A stretch of 64,000 bases of DNA, taken from assembly GCA_020852955.1 (NCBI GenBank), contig JADYZW010000016.1, positions 318,801 to 382,800 on the forward strand, given 5' to 3'. The notes under the pieces are model-generated. The model did not search any database. It was not told the origin of the DNA and worked only from the letters and a program-made list of their open reading frames with translations. This DNA comes from Deltaproteobacteria bacterium (GTDB lineage Bacteria; Desulfobacterota; Binatia; UTPRO1). Of this stretch, positions 29,458 through 41,559 are shown piece by piece. Made by a program: the position numbers and the translations under genes. Position 1 is the stretch's first letter. Every line of letters begins with the position of its first letter.

Positions 29458-30954
29458 TCAGGCGCGGGCGCTCCGGACGCGCGCCACCGCATCCTTCCAC
29501 CCCGCGTAGGCCGTCTCGCGCTCCTCCGTCTTCATCTTCGGCTTGAAGACCTTGTCGACGGCGCGAACGCGCTCGAGCTCGTCCTGGGTCCAGAAGCCCG
29601 TCCCGAGGCCGGCGAGGAAGGCGGCGCCCATCGCCGTCGTCTCGACGACCTTCGGACGATCGACGGTCGTGCCGAGGATGTCAGCCTGGAACTGCATGAG
29701 GAAGTCGTTGGCCGAGGCGCCGCCGTCGACCCGGAGCGCCGCGATCGGCTTGGAGGCGTCGGCGGCCATCGTCTCGACGACGTCGCGGGTCTGGAACGCG
29801 AGCGCCTCGAGAGCGGCCCGCACCAGGTGCTCGCGCCCGACGCCGCGGGTGAGACCGAGGATCGCACCGCGCGCGTCGGGATCCCAGTACGGCGCGCCGA
29901 GGCCGACGAACGCCGGTACGACATAGACTCCGAGGTTCGACGTGGCCTTGCGCGCGAGCGCCTCGCTCTCGGCGGCGTTCTTCAGGATCTTGATCCCGTC
30001 CCGCAGCCACTGCACGAGCGCGCCCGCGATGAAGACGGACCCCTCGAGCGCGTAGGTCGGCGCGCCGCCCGCGCCGCAGGCGACGGTCGTGACGAGCCCG
30101 CGCTCCGACGCGACGGCCTCGCTGCCCGTCTGCATGAGGACGAAGCAGCCGGTGCCGTACGTGTTCTTGACCATGCCGGGCGCGAAGCATCCCTGTCCGA
30201 AGAGCGCCGACTGCTGATCGCCGGCGATGCCCGCGATCGGGACCGGCGCGCCGAGGAGGCGCGCCTCGGTCTCGCCGAGGACGCCGCTCGACGGCCTCAC
30301 CTCGGGCACCATCGAGGCCGGCACGTCGAACCGGCGGAGCAGCTCCGGATCCCAGGCGCGCGCGTGGAGGTCGAACAGGAGCGTGCGCGAGGCATTGGTC
30401 GGGTCGGTGGCATGCACCCTGCCGGCGGTGAGCTTCCAGACGAGCCAGCTGTCGATGGTGCCGAACGCGAGGTCGCCGGCGGTGGCGCGGGCGCGCGCGC
30501 CGCGCACGTTGTCGAGGATCCACGCGACCTTCGTCGCCGAGAAGTACGGATCGAGGACGAGCCCCGTCCTGGCGCGGATCGCGGCCTCCGCGCCTTCGTC
30601 CTTGAGGCGCGCGCAGGCGGCGGCGGTGCGGCGGTCCTGCCAGACGATCGCGCGGTGGACGGGCTGCCCCGTGCGCCGGTCCCACACCACCGCCGTCTCG
30701 CGCTGGTTCGTGATGCCGATCGCGGCGAGCGACGCGGCCCTGGTTCTGGCCTTGCGGAGCGCCTGGCGCGCGACCGCGAGCGTCACGCGCCAGATTTCCT
30801 CGGCGTCGTGCTCGACCCAGCCGGGCTTTGGATAGTGCTGGCGAAACTCCGAGTAGGCCCGACCGGCGATGCGGCCCCGCCGGTCGAAGACGAGCACCGT
30901 CGAGCCCGTCGTCCCTTGGTCGATCGCCATCACATGGGTCGGCTTGGTCGCCAT
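29458..30954 (-). CDS. glpK: Glycerol kinase
   Basis: This 498-aa FGGY-family kinase phosphorylates glycerol to sn-glycerol-3-phosphate, the substrate of GlpD at 1.8-3.5 kb. Signature segments are [60 protein letters not shown] and [15 protein letters not shown]. The start at 30954 has a strong GGAGGAG ribosome binding site. It is not clustered with glpF or a regulator here. Confidence 0.96.
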   Translation of the reverse strand: MATKPTHVMAIDQGTTGSTVLVFDRRGRIAGRAYSEFRQHYPKPGWVEHDAEEIWRVTLAVARQALRKARTRAASLAAIGITNQRETAVVWDRRTGQPVHRAIVWQDRRTAAACARLKDEGAEAAIRARTGLVLDPYFSATKVAWILDNVRGARARATAGDLAFGTIDSWLVWKLTAGRVHATDPTNASRTLLFDLHARAWDPELLRRFDVPASMVPEVRPSSGVLGETEARLLGAPVPIAGIAGDQQSALFGQGCFAPGMVKNTYGTGCFVLMQTGSEAVASERGLVTTVACGAGGAPTYALEGSVFIAGALVQWLRDGIKILKNAAESEALARKATSNLGVYVVPAFVGLGAPYWDPDARGAILGLTRGVGREHLVRAALEALAFQTRDVVETMAADASKPIAALRVDGGASANDFLMQFQADILGTTVDRPKVVETTAMGAAFLAGLGTGFWTQDELERVRAVDKVFKPKMKTEERETAYAGWKDAVARVRSARA

Positions 30955-31038
30955 CCGATCTCCTCCCGAGCACGTGGCCCTCGCGCCGGTCGCGGCTCTT
31001 ACCAGCTCGCCCGCGGGGCAGCCACACCCGTCCGCAAC

Positions 31039-31067
31039 TTGCGCCTCCGGATCGCGGTGCCTATCAT
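31039..31067 (+). promoter_or_regulatory. Promoter, probably leaderless, for the nucleotidyltransferase-like gene
   Basis: -35 TTGCGC (31039-31044), 17-base spacer, -10 TATCAT (31062-31067, five of six consensus bases). The start codon follows at 31076 with no Shine-Dalgarno sequence. Confidence 0.5.
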
Positions 31068-31075
31068 CCGCGCGC

Positions 31076-31789
31076 ATGCCGCGGCGGATCACGCCCGAGC
31101 GCATCGCCAGCGAGGCCGGAGCCGAGCTGGCGGAGGCCTTCGGATCGGCTCTCCGCACGGTCGTCCTCTACGGTAGCGCCGGGCATCCCGACTTCCGCCC
31201 CGAGCGCTCGGACGTCAATCTGGCGGTCGTCGCCGATCCGATCTCGTTCGCGCACCTCCAGCGGGTCGCCCAATGGTACGCGCGCTGGCGCAGCGAACGG
31301 GTGGCCGCGCCGCTCCTCCTGGCGGCAAGCGATCTCACACGCTCCCTCGACGTGTTTCCTCTCGAGATGCTCGACATCCAGGCGCGCCACCGGACCCTGG
31401 TGGGCGCGGAGACCTTCCGTCACCTGGCCATCACGCGCGCTGCGGTCCGCCTCGAGTGCGAACGCGAAGCCAAAGGCAAGCTCGTGCGCCTGCGGGCGCT
31501 CTATCTCGAGCTCGCCGGCTCGATCCTCGACCTCCGCGAGCTCATGATCGACTCGCGGAAGACGTTCCTGCACGTGATGCGGGGCCTGCTCTGGGCGCGC
31601 GGCCTCGGGTGGGAGACGCGCGAAACGGCCGCCGTCGCGGCGTTCACCCGCACCTTCGCCTGCGCGCTCCCGGTGCTCGAGCTCCTCGCCGGGAAACGCG
31701 ACCCCGGCGCGGTCGAGAGCCGATTCGGGGAATACGTGGCGGAGATCGAGGCGATCGCGGCGCTCGCCGACGCCGCGCCGCACGCATGA
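31076..31789 (+). CDS. Nucleotidyltransferase-fold protein with altered DxD
   Basis: This 237-aa protein has an N-terminal nucleotidyltransferase-like core: G33-S34 in [12 protein letters not shown] followed by [11 protein letters not shown]. Active members carry D-x-D at this point; here the second acid is Asn (D46-V-N48). A helical C-terminal half (about residues 110-230) has a charged segment [20 protein letters not shown]. Such proteins occur in uncultured Deltaproteobacteria-like genomes without assigned roles. It may be a pseudoenzyme or bind nucleotide without transfer. It stands upstream of the TPM-domain gene, 13 bases away. Confidence 0.6.
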   Translation: MPRRITPERIASEAGAELAEAFGSALRTVVLYGSAGHPDFRPERSDVNLAVVADPISFAHLQRVAQWYARWRSERVAAPLLLAASDLTRSLDVFPLEMLDIQARHRTLVGAETFRHLAITRAAVRLECEREAKGKLVRLRALYLELAGSILDLRELMIDSRKTFLHVMRGLLWARGLGWETRETAAVAAFTRTFACALPVLELLAGKRDPGAVESRFGEYVAEIEAIAALADAAPHA

Positions 31790-31802
31790 CCCCGGCGACC
31801 CG

Positions 31803-32618
31803 ATGATGCACGTTCGATCGCCGCGTGGGGCGGCCGTCCTCGCCCGCGTGCTCGCGTTGGCGCTGGCGCTGGCGCTCGTCGCGTGGCGCGTCGAAGCCGC
31901 GCCCGCCCCCCTGCCGACGCCGATCGGATTCGTTTCCGACTTCGCGGGCGTCATCGACGACGCGACCGAGGCGCGCCTCACCGCGCGCATCGAGGAGCTC
32001 GAGGAGAAGACCGGGGCCGAGATCGCCGTCGTCACGCTCGCCACGACCCGACCCGACCCGGTGCCTGAGCGCGCCGTGCGCCTCGCCGAAGCATGGAAGG
32101 CCGGCGACCGCGGCAAGGACAACGGCGTGCTCTTCCTCGTCGCCGTCGAGGACCGCGAGATGTTCATCGCGACCGGCTACGGCATCGAAGGTGCCCTGCC
32201 GGACGGCCTGGTCGGGGAGATCCGCGATCGCACCATCGTGCCGAAGTTCCGCAGCGGCGATCTCGCGGGCGGCATCGAGGCCGGCGTCGACCGCATGGCG
32301 GCCGTCATCGCGCGCGAGTACCACGTCGAGCTGACCGGCTCGCCCTCGCCGGACGCGCCGGCGGCGCCGCGCTTCAGCCGTGGCGACCTGATCGTACTCG
32401 CGATCATTCTCCTCGTGGTCTTCGGCCCGTATCTCTTCGGCTGGAACGGTCCGCCCGGCGCGCAAGGCGCGCGGCGGCGGCGACGCGCGTGGGACGTCGG
32501 CCCCCCGATGTGGGGCGGCACCTTCGGCGGCGGCGGCTTCGGGGGCAGCGGCGGCGGCGGATTCGGCGGCTTCGGCGGCGGCAGTTTCGGCGGCGGCGGC
32601 GCCGGCGGCAAATGGTGA
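31803..32618 (+). CDS. TPM-domain (YgcG-type) membrane protein
   Basis: This 271-aa protein has an N-terminal signal sequence (hydrophobic residues 10-31). The TPM domain (about 42-165) contains GFVSDFAGVIDD, LEEKTGAEIAVVTL, DNGVLFLVAVEDREMFIATGYG-like sequence and GVDRMAAVIA. A transmembrane helix (about 198-216) is followed by a glycine/phenylalanine-rich tail of GGGGFGG repeats. The domain faces the periplasm. TPM proteins are commonly paired with LemA, as here (the lemA ATG lies 25 bases after its stop). A role in envelope maintenance is assumed, not shown. Confidence 0.85.
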   Translation: MMHVRSPRGAAVLARVLALALALALVAWRVEAAPAPLPTPIGFVSDFAGVIDDATEARLTARIEELEEKTGAEIAVVTLATTRPDPVPERAVRLAEAWKAGDRGKDNGVLFLVAVEDREMFIATGYGIEGALPDGLVGEIRDRTIVPKFRSGDLAGGIEAGVDRMAAVIAREYHVELTGSPSPDAPAAPRFSRGDLIVLAIILLVVFGPYLFGWNGPPGAQGARRRRRAWDVGPPMWGGTFGGGGFGGSGGGGFGGFGGGSFGGGGAGGKW

Positions 32619-32642
32619 GATCCCTTCCAAGGAGGAGACGAC

Positions 32643-33206
32643 ATGACGCGTTCACGAACCATGCTCGCGACGGTGGCGCTCGCGCTGATCGCATCGACAC
32701 TCTCGGGGTGCGGCTACAACCGGCTCGTCGGCTTGCGCGAGGCGATCGACGGCGCCTGGGCGCAGGTCGAGAACCAGCTCCAGCGGCGGAACGACCTGAT
32801 CCCGAACCTCATCGAGGTCACCAAGGGCTATGCGGCGCACGAGAAGGAGATCTTCGAAGCCGTCGCCAACGCGCGCGCCCGCATGCTGGCGGCGGGCGGC
32901 TCGCGCGACGCGGAGATCGCGGCGTCCGGCGAGCTCTCGTCGGCGCTCTCCCGCCTCCTCGCGCTCGCCGAGAACTATCCGAACTTGAAGGCCGACACCC
33001 AGTTTGCGCGGCTCTCCGACGAGCTCGCCGGCACCGAGAACCGCATCGCCACGGAACGGCGGCGCTACAACGAAGTCGTGCAAGAGTACAACACCCTCGC
33101 CAAGAGCTTCCCGACGGTGCTCACGGCGAAGGCGTTCGGCTTCGGCGAGCAGAAGTATTTCGAGGCTCCCGAGAGCGCGAAGCAGGTGCCACAGGTGAAG
33201 TTCTGA
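32643..33206 (+). CDS. lemA: LemA family lipoprotein
   Basis: This 187-aa protein has a short signal sequence ending in a lipobox-like LSGC (Cys near residue 23), then a coiled-coil-rich LemA domain with WAQVENQLQRRNDLIPNLIE, AENYPNLKADTQFARL and YNEVVQEYNTLAKSFP. The family is widespread, membrane-anchored and of unknown biochemical function. AAGGAGG-like sequence (CAAGGAGGAG) precedes the start. It is downstream of the TPM gene in the usual pairing. Confidence 0.92.
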   Translation: MTRSRTMLATVALALIASTLSGCGYNRLVGLREAIDGAWAQVENQLQRRNDLIPNLIEVTKGYAAHEKEIFEAVANARARMLAAGGSRDAEIAASGELSSALSRLLALAENYPNLKADTQFARLSDELAGTENRIATERRRYNEVVQEYNTLAKSFPTVLTAKAFGFGEQKYFEAPESAKQVPQVKF

Positions 33207-33210
33207 CGCC

Positions 33211-34143
33211 GTGCGGATCCTGATCGCCGGCGCGGGCGCGGTCGGCGGCTTCTTCGGAGCCGCGCTCGCCCGCGCCGACCACGACGTGACCTTCCTGGCG
33301 CGCGGCGCGAACCTCGCGGCGCTCCGCGCGTCGGGCCTCACCGTCGAGAGCATCGACGGCGATTTCCACATCTCGCGCATCACGGCCGTCGACGACGTCG
33401 TCGGGCTCGAGCCCTTCGGCCTCGTGCTCTTCACCGTGAAGGCGTACGACACCGCGGCGGTCGCCCGGCGGATCGCACCCGTGGTGCGGGCGGACACCGT
33501 CGTCCTGTCCCTGCAGAACGGGGTCGAGAGCGAGACGCGGCTCGCAGCGGCGCTCGACCTGCCGCCGCTCATGGGGGCCATGACCGAGATCGGCGCCGAG
33601 CTGGTGGCGCCGGGTATCGTCCGCCACGTCGCCGAGGGGACGATCGTCTTCGGCGAGCTCACCGGTCACGAAAGCCCGCGCGGCCGGAACCTCACGACAC
33701 TCCTCACCGAGGCCGGGATCCGTCACCGCTTCACCCGCGAGATCGCGGTCGGCCTGTGGGGCAAGCTCATGTGGAACGCGGCGCACAACGCGGTGACCGC
33801 CCTCACGCGCACGACCGCCGGCGCCGCCGCCGGGATTCCGGCGACCGCCGACGTGCTGCGCGCCGCCATGCACGAGGTCGTCGCGGTCGCGCGCGCGCAA
33901 GGCATCCCGCTCGACCCGGCGCGCGTCGAGTCGACCATCGCCTTCTCGCGCGACCATCTTGGAGCGCTCCGCACCTCGATGCTCCAGGATCTCGAGCGCG
34001 GCCGGCGCCTCGAGTACGATGCGATCAACGGCGCCGTCCTCCGCTTCGGCGAAGCCGTCGGCGTCCCGACGCCGGTGAACCGCACCCTCTATGGACTGCT
34101 CGCCGCCCTCGACCCTTCACACGCGAATCCCTCCGAAAGGTAG
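33211..34143 (+). CDS. panE: 2-dehydropantoate 2-reductase family protein
   Basis: This 310-aa NAD(P)-dependent reductase has an N-terminal Rossmann motif MRILIAGAGAVGGFFGAAL. The central LFTVKAYDTAAVA and SLQNGVESE are typical of ketopantoate reductases, and the C-terminal helical domain contains KLMWNAAHNAVTAL (catalytic Lys) and SMLQDLERGRRLEYDAING. It would reduce ketopantoate to pantoate for CoA synthesis. Paralogues with other 2-keto substrates are common, so the symbol is tentative. The start is a GTG four bases after lemA. Confidence 0.82.
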   Translation: MRILIAGAGAVGGFFGAALARADHDVTFLARGANLAALRASGLTVESIDGDFHISRITAVDDVVGLEPFGLVLFTVKAYDTAAVARRIAPVVRADTVVLSLQNGVESETRLAAALDLPPLMGAMTEIGAELVAPGIVRHVAEGTIVFGELTGHESPRGRNLTTLLTEAGIRHRFTREIAVGLWGKLMWNAAHNAVTALTRTTAGAAAGIPATADVLRAAMHEVVAVARAQGIPLDPARVESTIAFSRDHLGALRTSMLQDLERGRRLEYDAINGAVLRFGEAVGVPTPVNRTLYGLLAALDPSHANPSER

Positions 34144-34152
34144 GCCTCCAGA

Positions 34153-34425
34153 ATGGACATCCGGTTCTTCCTGACCGTCTTCACGACGGTCTTCCTCGCC
34201 GAGCTCGGCGACAAGACGCAGCTCGCGACGTTTCTCTATGCCGCCGACGGCCGGCACTCGAAGGTCGCCGTGTTCCTCGGCGCCGCATCGGCGCTGGTCG
34301 TGACGTCGGCGATCGGCGTCGCCATGGGCAGCCTGGTCTCCCAGTACGTGAGCCCGCGCACGCTCTCGTGGCTCGCGGGCGCCGGGTTCATCGCGATCGG
34401 CATCTGGACGATCGCGCGGGCGTAG
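34153..34425 (+). CDS. Half-size TMEM165/GDT1 (UPF0016) cation transporter
   Basis: This 90-aa membrane protein has one copy of the family signature ELGDKTQLATF (residues 17-27) and three hydrophobic segments. Eukaryotic and many bacterial members have two such repeats in one chain and transport Mn2+ or Ca2+. Single-repeat forms are expected to dimerise or pair with a second half. No partner gene is adjacent. It lies nine bases after the panE-like gene. Confidence 0.8.
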   Translation: MDIRFFLTVFTTVFLAELGDKTQLATFLYAADGRHSKVAVFLGAASALVVTSAIGVAMGSLVSQYVSPRTLSWLAGAGFIAIGIWTIARA

Positions 34426-34441
34426 CCGTGCGGGAAGCGCC

Positions 34442-34686
34442 CTACGCCCCGCTGAACCGCGGCGCGCGCTTCTCCACGAAAGAGCGGATCCCCTCCTGGA
34501 CGTCCCGCGAGCGGAACAGCAGCATGAGCTGCGTGAGCACGTGGTGGGAGTGCGCCGCGAAGTCCTCGCCGAGACCGTGGCGGTAGAGCCGCTTCATCGC
34601 CTGGAGCGCGAGCGGAGCGTTGGCCGCCGTCTTCGCGACCCAGGCGCGCGCGAAGACGACCCGCGCCAGCGGCGTCGCGGGCGTGC
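34442..34686 (-). pseudogene. 3' remnant of an enoyl-CoA hydratase gene
   Basis: Leftward from about 34686 the sequence reads KTAANAPLALQAMKRLY, HVLTQLMLLFRSRDVQEG and IRSFVEKRAPRFSG followed by TAG at 34442. This is the C-terminal 75-80 residues of an enoyl-CoA hydratase/isomerase (normally about 260 aa). The rest is missing, because nuoN ends at 34687 immediately upstream. There is no start codon in suitable context. Without a promoter or catalytic half it should be nonfunctional. Confidence 0.7.
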
Positions 34687-36129
34687 TCAGAGCGACAGGA
34701 ATCCGAAGCGCGCGAGCTGCATCCAGAGCGCGGGGAAGACGCCGACCACGACCGTCATGACCGCCGACACCACGATCGACGTCAAGAGATACGGCTGCCG
34801 CGCCACGCGGCCGTGCTCCTCGGCGCCGGGCGTCAGGTACATCGCGATCAGCACTCGGACGTAGTAGGCCGAGGAGATCGCGCTATTGAGCACACCGATG
34901 ACGGCGAGCACGTAGTACCCCTCGCGGATCGCGGCGGTGAAGACGTAGAACTTCCCGGCGAATCCCGCGAGCGGCGGAATCCCGGTCAGCGACAACATGA
35001 AGATCGTCATCGTGACGCCGAGGAGCGGTCGGCGGAATCCGATGCCGGCGTAGTCGTCGAGCGTCTCGTTCGGCTCACCGACCGAGCCGAGCGCGGCCAC
35101 GACGCCGAACGCGCCGAGCGTCATGAACGAGTAGACCAGCAGGTAGAAGAGCGCCGCGGTGCCGCCGGCGGCGCCCGACGCGACGAGCGCCACGAGGATG
35201 TAGCCGGCATGCGCGATGCTCGAGTACGCGAGCATGCGCTTCACGTTCCGCTGCGCGAGGGCCAGGACGTTGCCGACCGTCATGGTGAGCGCCGCGATCA
35301 CCCAGAGCAGCATCGACCAGTCGGCGTGCAGCCCACCGAAGCCATGGAGGAATACCCGCACGAAGGCGGCGAAACCCGCGGCCTTCACCGCGACCGCCAT
35401 GAGCGCGGTGACGGTGGTCGGCGCCCCTTCGTAGACGTCGGGGGTCCACATGTGGAACGGCACCGCAGCCACCTTGAAGCCGAACGCGATGATCAGCATC
35501 GCGACGCCGGCGATCAGCATGGTGCGATTCGGGGTGTCGCCGACCGCCGTCGCGATCCGGTCGAGCCGGAACGCGCCGGTCGCGCCGTAGACGAGGGCGA
35601 TACCGTACAGCAGAAAGCCGGTCGCGAACGCGCCGAGCAGGAAGTACTTCATCGCGGCCTCGTTCGACCGGAGCTGCGTCCGCCAGGCGCCGGCCAGCAC
35701 GTAGACGCTGATCGACATGATCTCGAGGCCGAGGAACACGACGATGAGATCCGTCGCCGACGCCATCACGATCATGCCAGCGATCGCGAAGGCGAGAAGG
35801 CCGTAGTAGTCCCCCGAGGGGATGCCCGTGCCTTCGAGGTAGGTCATCGACATCAGGACGACGACGATGCCGGCCACCAGGAACAGGAGATCGAAGAAGA
35901 GCGCGTAGGCGTCGAGCGCGAAGGTACCGTTGAAGGTGATCGACTTCTGACCGGCGAGGCACGCGGTCGCGACGGCGGTCACGGCGAGGCCGATCAGCGT
36001 GATCCAGCCGAGCGTCTCGTCGTCGTCGACGAAGAGGCCGAGCGCCAGGAGGACGAGCCCGAGGATCGACGTCAGGCCGACCGGAAGGACCGCGAGCCAG
36101 TCGATCGCCGGCAGCAGCAGCTGCTCCAT
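34687..36129 (-). CDS. nuoN: NADH-quinone oxidoreductase subunit N
   Basis: This 480-aa antiporter-like proton-pumping subunit of complex I has about fourteen hydrophobic segments. Conserved features are LGLEIMSISVYVLAG, FGFKVAAVPFHMWTPDVYEG (pumping lysines), KRMLAYSSIAHAGYILVAL and LTGIPPLAGFAGKF. The ATG overlaps the nuoM stop. It is the last functional gene of the operon. Confidence 0.95.
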   Translation of the reverse strand: MEQLLLPAIDWLAVLPVGLTSILGLVLLALGLFVDDDETLGWITLIGLAVTAVATACLAGQKSITFNGTFALDAYALFFDLLFLVAGIVVVLMSMTYLEGTGIPSGDYYGLLAFAIAGMIVMASATDLIVVFLGLEIMSISVYVLAGAWRTQLRSNEAAMKYFLLGAFATGFLLYGIALVYGATGAFRLDRIATAVGDTPNRTMLIAGVAMLIIAFGFKVAAVPFHMWTPDVYEGAPTTVTALMAVAVKAAGFAAFVRVFLHGFGGLHADWSMLLWVIAALTMTVGNVLALAQRNVKRMLAYSSIAHAGYILVALVASGAAGGTAALFYLLVYSFMTLGAFGVVAALGSVGEPNETLDDYAGIGFRRPLLGVTMTIFMLSLTGIPPLAGFAGKFYVFTAAIREGYYVLAVIGVLNSAISSAYYVRVLIAMYLTPGAEEHGRVARQPYLLTSIVVSAVMTVVVGVFPALWMQLARFGFLSL

Positions 36130-37696
36130 CAAACGTCTCCCGCCTGCTTCGCCGGCGCGCGCTCGGCCTCGACGGCCACGCCGCGCGCCTGCCCCTTCTC
36201 CATGCGGGCGACGATCCCCTTCACCGACGGCTCCATCACCTCGAGGAACGGTTTCGGGTATACGCCCATCACGACGATCATCGCGACGACCGGCACCAGC
36301 ACCGCGATCTCCCGCGGCCGGAGGTCCTCGAGCGTCGTGTTCTCCTCGTGGCGAACGGGGCCGAAAACCACCCGCTGGAACATCCACAGCATGTAGACCG
36401 CGCCGAGCACGAGGCCGCTCGACGCGACGACGGTCGCGAGGCGGCTCTGCCCGAAGGCACCGAGCAGGATCAGGAACTCGCCGACGAAGCCGTTGAGACC
36501 CGGCAGGCCGATCGACGAGAGCGTCACCAGCATGAACACCGCCGCGTAGCGCGGGATCGGCTTCCAGAGGCCGCCGAAGTCGGCGATCAGGCGCGTGTGT
36601 CGGCGCTCGTAGATCATGCCGACCAGGAGGAAGAGTGCCCCGGTCGAGAGGCCGTGGTTCAGCATCTGGTAGATCGCGCCCTGAATGCCCATCGGGTTCA
36701 CGGCGAAGAGCCCGAGCATGACGAAGCCGAGGTGCGACACCGAGGAATACGCGACCAGCTTCTTGAGATCCGGCTGCACCATGGCGACCATCGCGCCGTA
36801 GACGATACCGATCACCGCGAGCGCCAGGATGAAGGGCGTCGCCGCCGCCGTCGCCGCCGGGAAGAGCGGCATCGCGAAGCGCAGGAAGCCGTAGGTTCCG
36901 AGCTTCAGCATGACGCCCGCGAGAATGACCGAGCCGCCCGTGGGCGCCTCGACGTGAGCGTCGGGGAGCCAGGTGTGGAGCGGGAACATCGGCACCTTCA
37001 CCGCGAAGGCGAGCGCGAAGGCGGCGAAGAGCCAGCCCTGCTCGCGCGGGCTCAACGCCACGTCGTAGAGGAGGCGCACGTCGAAGGTCGTGGGCGCGCC
37101 GGCGCGCACGTGGGCGCCGACGAGGTAGAGAATCGCGAGCAGCATCAGGAGGCTCGCGGTCAACGTGTAGATGAGGAACTTGATCGAGGCGTAGACCCGG
37201 CGCTGCCCGCCCCAGATGCCGATGATGAAGTACATCGGCACGAGCATGATCTCCCAGAAGACGTAGAAGAGGAAGAGATCGAGCGCGACGAATGCCCCGA
37301 TCATCCCGGTCTCGAGCATCAGCATGAAGAAGAAGTACTCCTTCACCCGCTTCTGCACGTCGCCGAACGAAAAGAGGATCACGAGGGGCGTGAGGAACGT
37401 GGTGAGCAGCACGAGGAAGAGACTCACCCCGTCGACGCCGAGCAGGTACTGGATGCCCCAGTCGGGGATCCACGGATGCTGCTCGAGGAACTGGAACTCC
37501 GCCGTGTCGGGGCGGAACCCGGCCCAGAGCCCGAGCGACAAGAGGAAGGTGATCAGCGAGAAGGCGAACGCCGCGCGCTTGGCGCCGTCGACCTGCTCGC
37601 GCGGCAGCAGCAGCACGAGGAACGCCCCGATCATCGGCGTCCAGACCACGAGGCTCAGGAGCACGTTGCCGGTTCCGCCGGCCGGTTCGAAGCCGC

Positions 37697-37700
<4 letters not shown>
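36129..37700 (-). CDS. nuoM: NADH-quinone oxidoreductase subunit M
   Basis: This 523-aa Mrp-antiporter-like subunit shows the family landmarks: FYVFWEIMLVPMYFIIGIWG (key Glu), VKVPMFPLHTWLPDAHVEAP, KKLVAYSSVSHLGFVMLG and NHGLSTGALFLLVG. About fourteen membrane helices. The start at 37700 overlaps nuoL by four bases. Forms one proton channel of the membrane arm. Confidence 0.96.
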
Positions 37701-39643
<1,943 letters not shown>

Positions 39644-39647
39644 CGGA

Positions 39648-39953
39648 TCAGCCGCGGAGCAACGCCAGCTCGTCGGCGTTGACGGTGGTCCGATTGCGGA
39701 AGGACGCGATGATGATCGCGAGGCCGACCGCGGCTTCCGCGGCGGCGACGGTCATCACGAAGAACACCACCACCTGCCCGTCCACCGCCCCGCGCGCCCG
39801 CGCAAGCGCGACGAAGCTCAGGTTTACCGCGTTCAACATGAGCTCGATCGCCATGAAGATGACGATGACATTGCGGCGTACCAGCACGCCGATCACGCCG
39901 ATCGCGAAGAGGACGGCCGACAACATCAGAGCCCATTCCGTCGGGACGATCAT
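39648..39953 (-). CDS. nuoK: NADH-quinone oxidoreductase subunit K
   Basis: This 101-aa subunit has three membrane helices with the conserved glutamates in [16 protein letters not shown] and a second acid in the following helix. It forms the E-channel with NuoJ and NuoA. Its ATG overlaps the nuoJ stop by four bases, as is common in nuo operons. Confidence 0.96.
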   Translation of the reverse strand: MIVPTEWALMLSAVLFAIGVIGVLVRRNVIVIFMAIELMLNAVNLSFVALARARGAVDGQVVVFFVMTVAAAEAAVGLAIIIASFRNRTTVNADELALLRG

Positions 39954-40462
39954 GAGAGCGTCGGCCGCCTCTGCTTCTGCGCCAGTACGACCGCCCCCAC
40001 CACCGCGGCCAGCAGCAGGATCGACGTCAGCTCGAACGGCAGGAGGAAGTCCGTGTACAGGCTCCGCGCCACGGCTGCCGCGCCACCGTAGCCCGCGGGC
40101 GCGCTTCCCGCGGAGCCCACACTCGCGCCGCGCACCAGCAGCGCGAGCTCGATCGCGAGGGCCACGCCGCCGATCCAGGCGAGCCCGCGCAGGACGTAGC
40201 GGCGGCGGCCGCGCTCGGGGTCGTCGTTCCGGAGGTTCAGGAGCATGATCACGAACAGAAAGAGCACCATGATCGCGCCCGCGTAGACGATGATCTGGAG
40301 CGCCGCGATCATGTGGGCCTCGAGCAGCACGAAGACGGCCGCGAGCAGGAAGAGCGTGACCACGAGGAAGAGCGCGCTCTTGACCGGATTCGGGTGCAGG
40401 ATCACGCCGAGAGCCGCGACGACGGTCAGAGCGGCGACGAGGAGGAAGAGCGCGGCGCCCAT
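39950..40462 (-). CDS. nuoJ: NADH-quinone oxidoreductase subunit J
   Basis: This 170-aa membrane subunit carries the conserved second-helix segment [17 protein letters not shown] and [20 protein letters not shown], the pi-bulge helix that couples quinone chemistry to pumping. Five hydrophobic segments in total. The start at 40462 lies five bases beyond the nuoH stop. Confidence 0.95.
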   Translation of the reverse strand: MGAALFLLVAALTVVAALGVILHPNPVKSALFLVVTLFLLAAVFVLLEAHMIAALQIIVYAGAIMVLFLFVIMLLNLRNDDPERGRRRYVLRGLAWIGGVALAIELALLVRGASVGSAGSAPAGYGGAAAVARSLYTDFLLPFELTSILLLAAVVGAVVLAQKQRRPTLS

Positions 40463-40467
40463 CGCGA

Positions 40468-41559
40468 TCAACCGAGTAGGACGATGACGATGCCCGTCAC
40501 GAGCATGTTGGCGAGCGCCAGCGGGAGCAGGTACTTCCACCCGAGGTCCATCACCTGGTCGTAGCGGTAGCGCGGCAGCGTCCAGCGCACGAGGATCTGG
40601 AACACGCAGAGCGCGAAGACCTTGACCGTGAAGCTCGCGATCTGGAGGCCGACGACCGCGAGGTGCGGCAGGGCGACGATCGCGCCACCGGGGAGGTGGA
40701 AGCCGTCGCGGAACAGCAGCGGCACCTGCCAGGCGCCGAAGAAGAGCGTGGTCGCGAGCCCCGCGACGACGACGCTTTCCGCAAAGTCGCTCAGCATGAA
40801 GGCCGCCTGCTTCATGCCCGAGTACTCGGTGAAGTAGCCGCTGATGAGCTCGGACTCGCCCTCGGGCAGATCGAACGGAACCCGCTTGGTCTCGGCGATG
40901 CCCGCGATCAGGAAGACGAGGAAGGCGAGCGGCTGATAGAACACGCCCCACGCGGGGATCAGGCCGAAGAAGTGATGCCCCTGGGCGCGGGCGATCGCCT
41001 GCATGTCGAGCGTGCCGAACGTCATCACCGCGCCGATGAGGGCGAGCCCCATCGCGATCTCGTACGAGATCATCTGCGCCGACCCCCGGATGGCGCCGAG
41101 AAGCGCCCAGCGGCTGTTCGACGCCCAGCCTCCGAGAACCACGCCGTAGACCGCGAGCGACGACATCGCGAGCACGTAGAGGATGCCGATGTCGAGCCCG
41201 GCGACCTGGAGATTGATGGTGTGGCCGCCGATCACGAGCTGATCCCCGAACGGAATCGCCGCGAAGGTGACCATGACGGGAAAGACCGCCAGAAACGGTG
41301 CCAGGAAGTGCAGGAGCTTGTCCGCCCCCGCCGGCACCACGTCTTCCTTGGTGAGCAGTTTGAGCGGATCGGCGACGAGCGTATTGATGAGACCGAGGTT
41401 CACCGGCATCACGCCGAAGATGTTGGCGCGGTTGGCGCCGATGCGGTCCTGGATGAGCGCGCTCCCCTTGCGCTCGACCCAGAGCAGGACGGCGCTCATG
41501 TGGAGCACGAGCATCAGCACGGCGAACGCCTTCGCCCCGGCGATGCCGACCTCGATCAA
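40468..41559 (-). CDS. nuoH: NADH-quinone oxidoreductase subunit H
   Basis: This protein of about 363 aa joins the peripheral and membrane arms and forms much of the quinone site. Landmarks are [51 protein letters not shown] and [20 protein letters not shown]. The most likely start is a TTG at 41559 that overlaps the nuoA stop (TTGA); a GTG a few codons later is possible. In typical operons nuoG precedes and nuoI follows nuoH; neither is here. Confidence 0.94.
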   Translation of the reverse strand: MIEVGIAGAKAFAVLMLVLHMSAVLLWVERKGSALIQDRIGANRANIFGVMPVNLGLINTLVADPLKLLTKEDVVPAGADKLLHFLAPFLAVFPVMVTFAAIPFGDQLVIGGHTINLQVAGLDIGILYVLAMSSLAVYGVVLGGWASNSRWALLGAIRGSAQMISYEIAMGLALIGAVMTFGTLDMQAIARAQGHHFFGLIPAWGVFYQPLAFLVFLIAGIAETKRVPFDLPEGESELISGYFTEYSGMKQAAFMLSDFAESVVVAGLATTLFFGAWQVPLLFRDGFHLPGGAIVALPHLAVVGLQIASFTVKVFALCVFQILVRWTLPRYRYDQVMDLGWKYLLPLALANMLVTGIVIVLLG

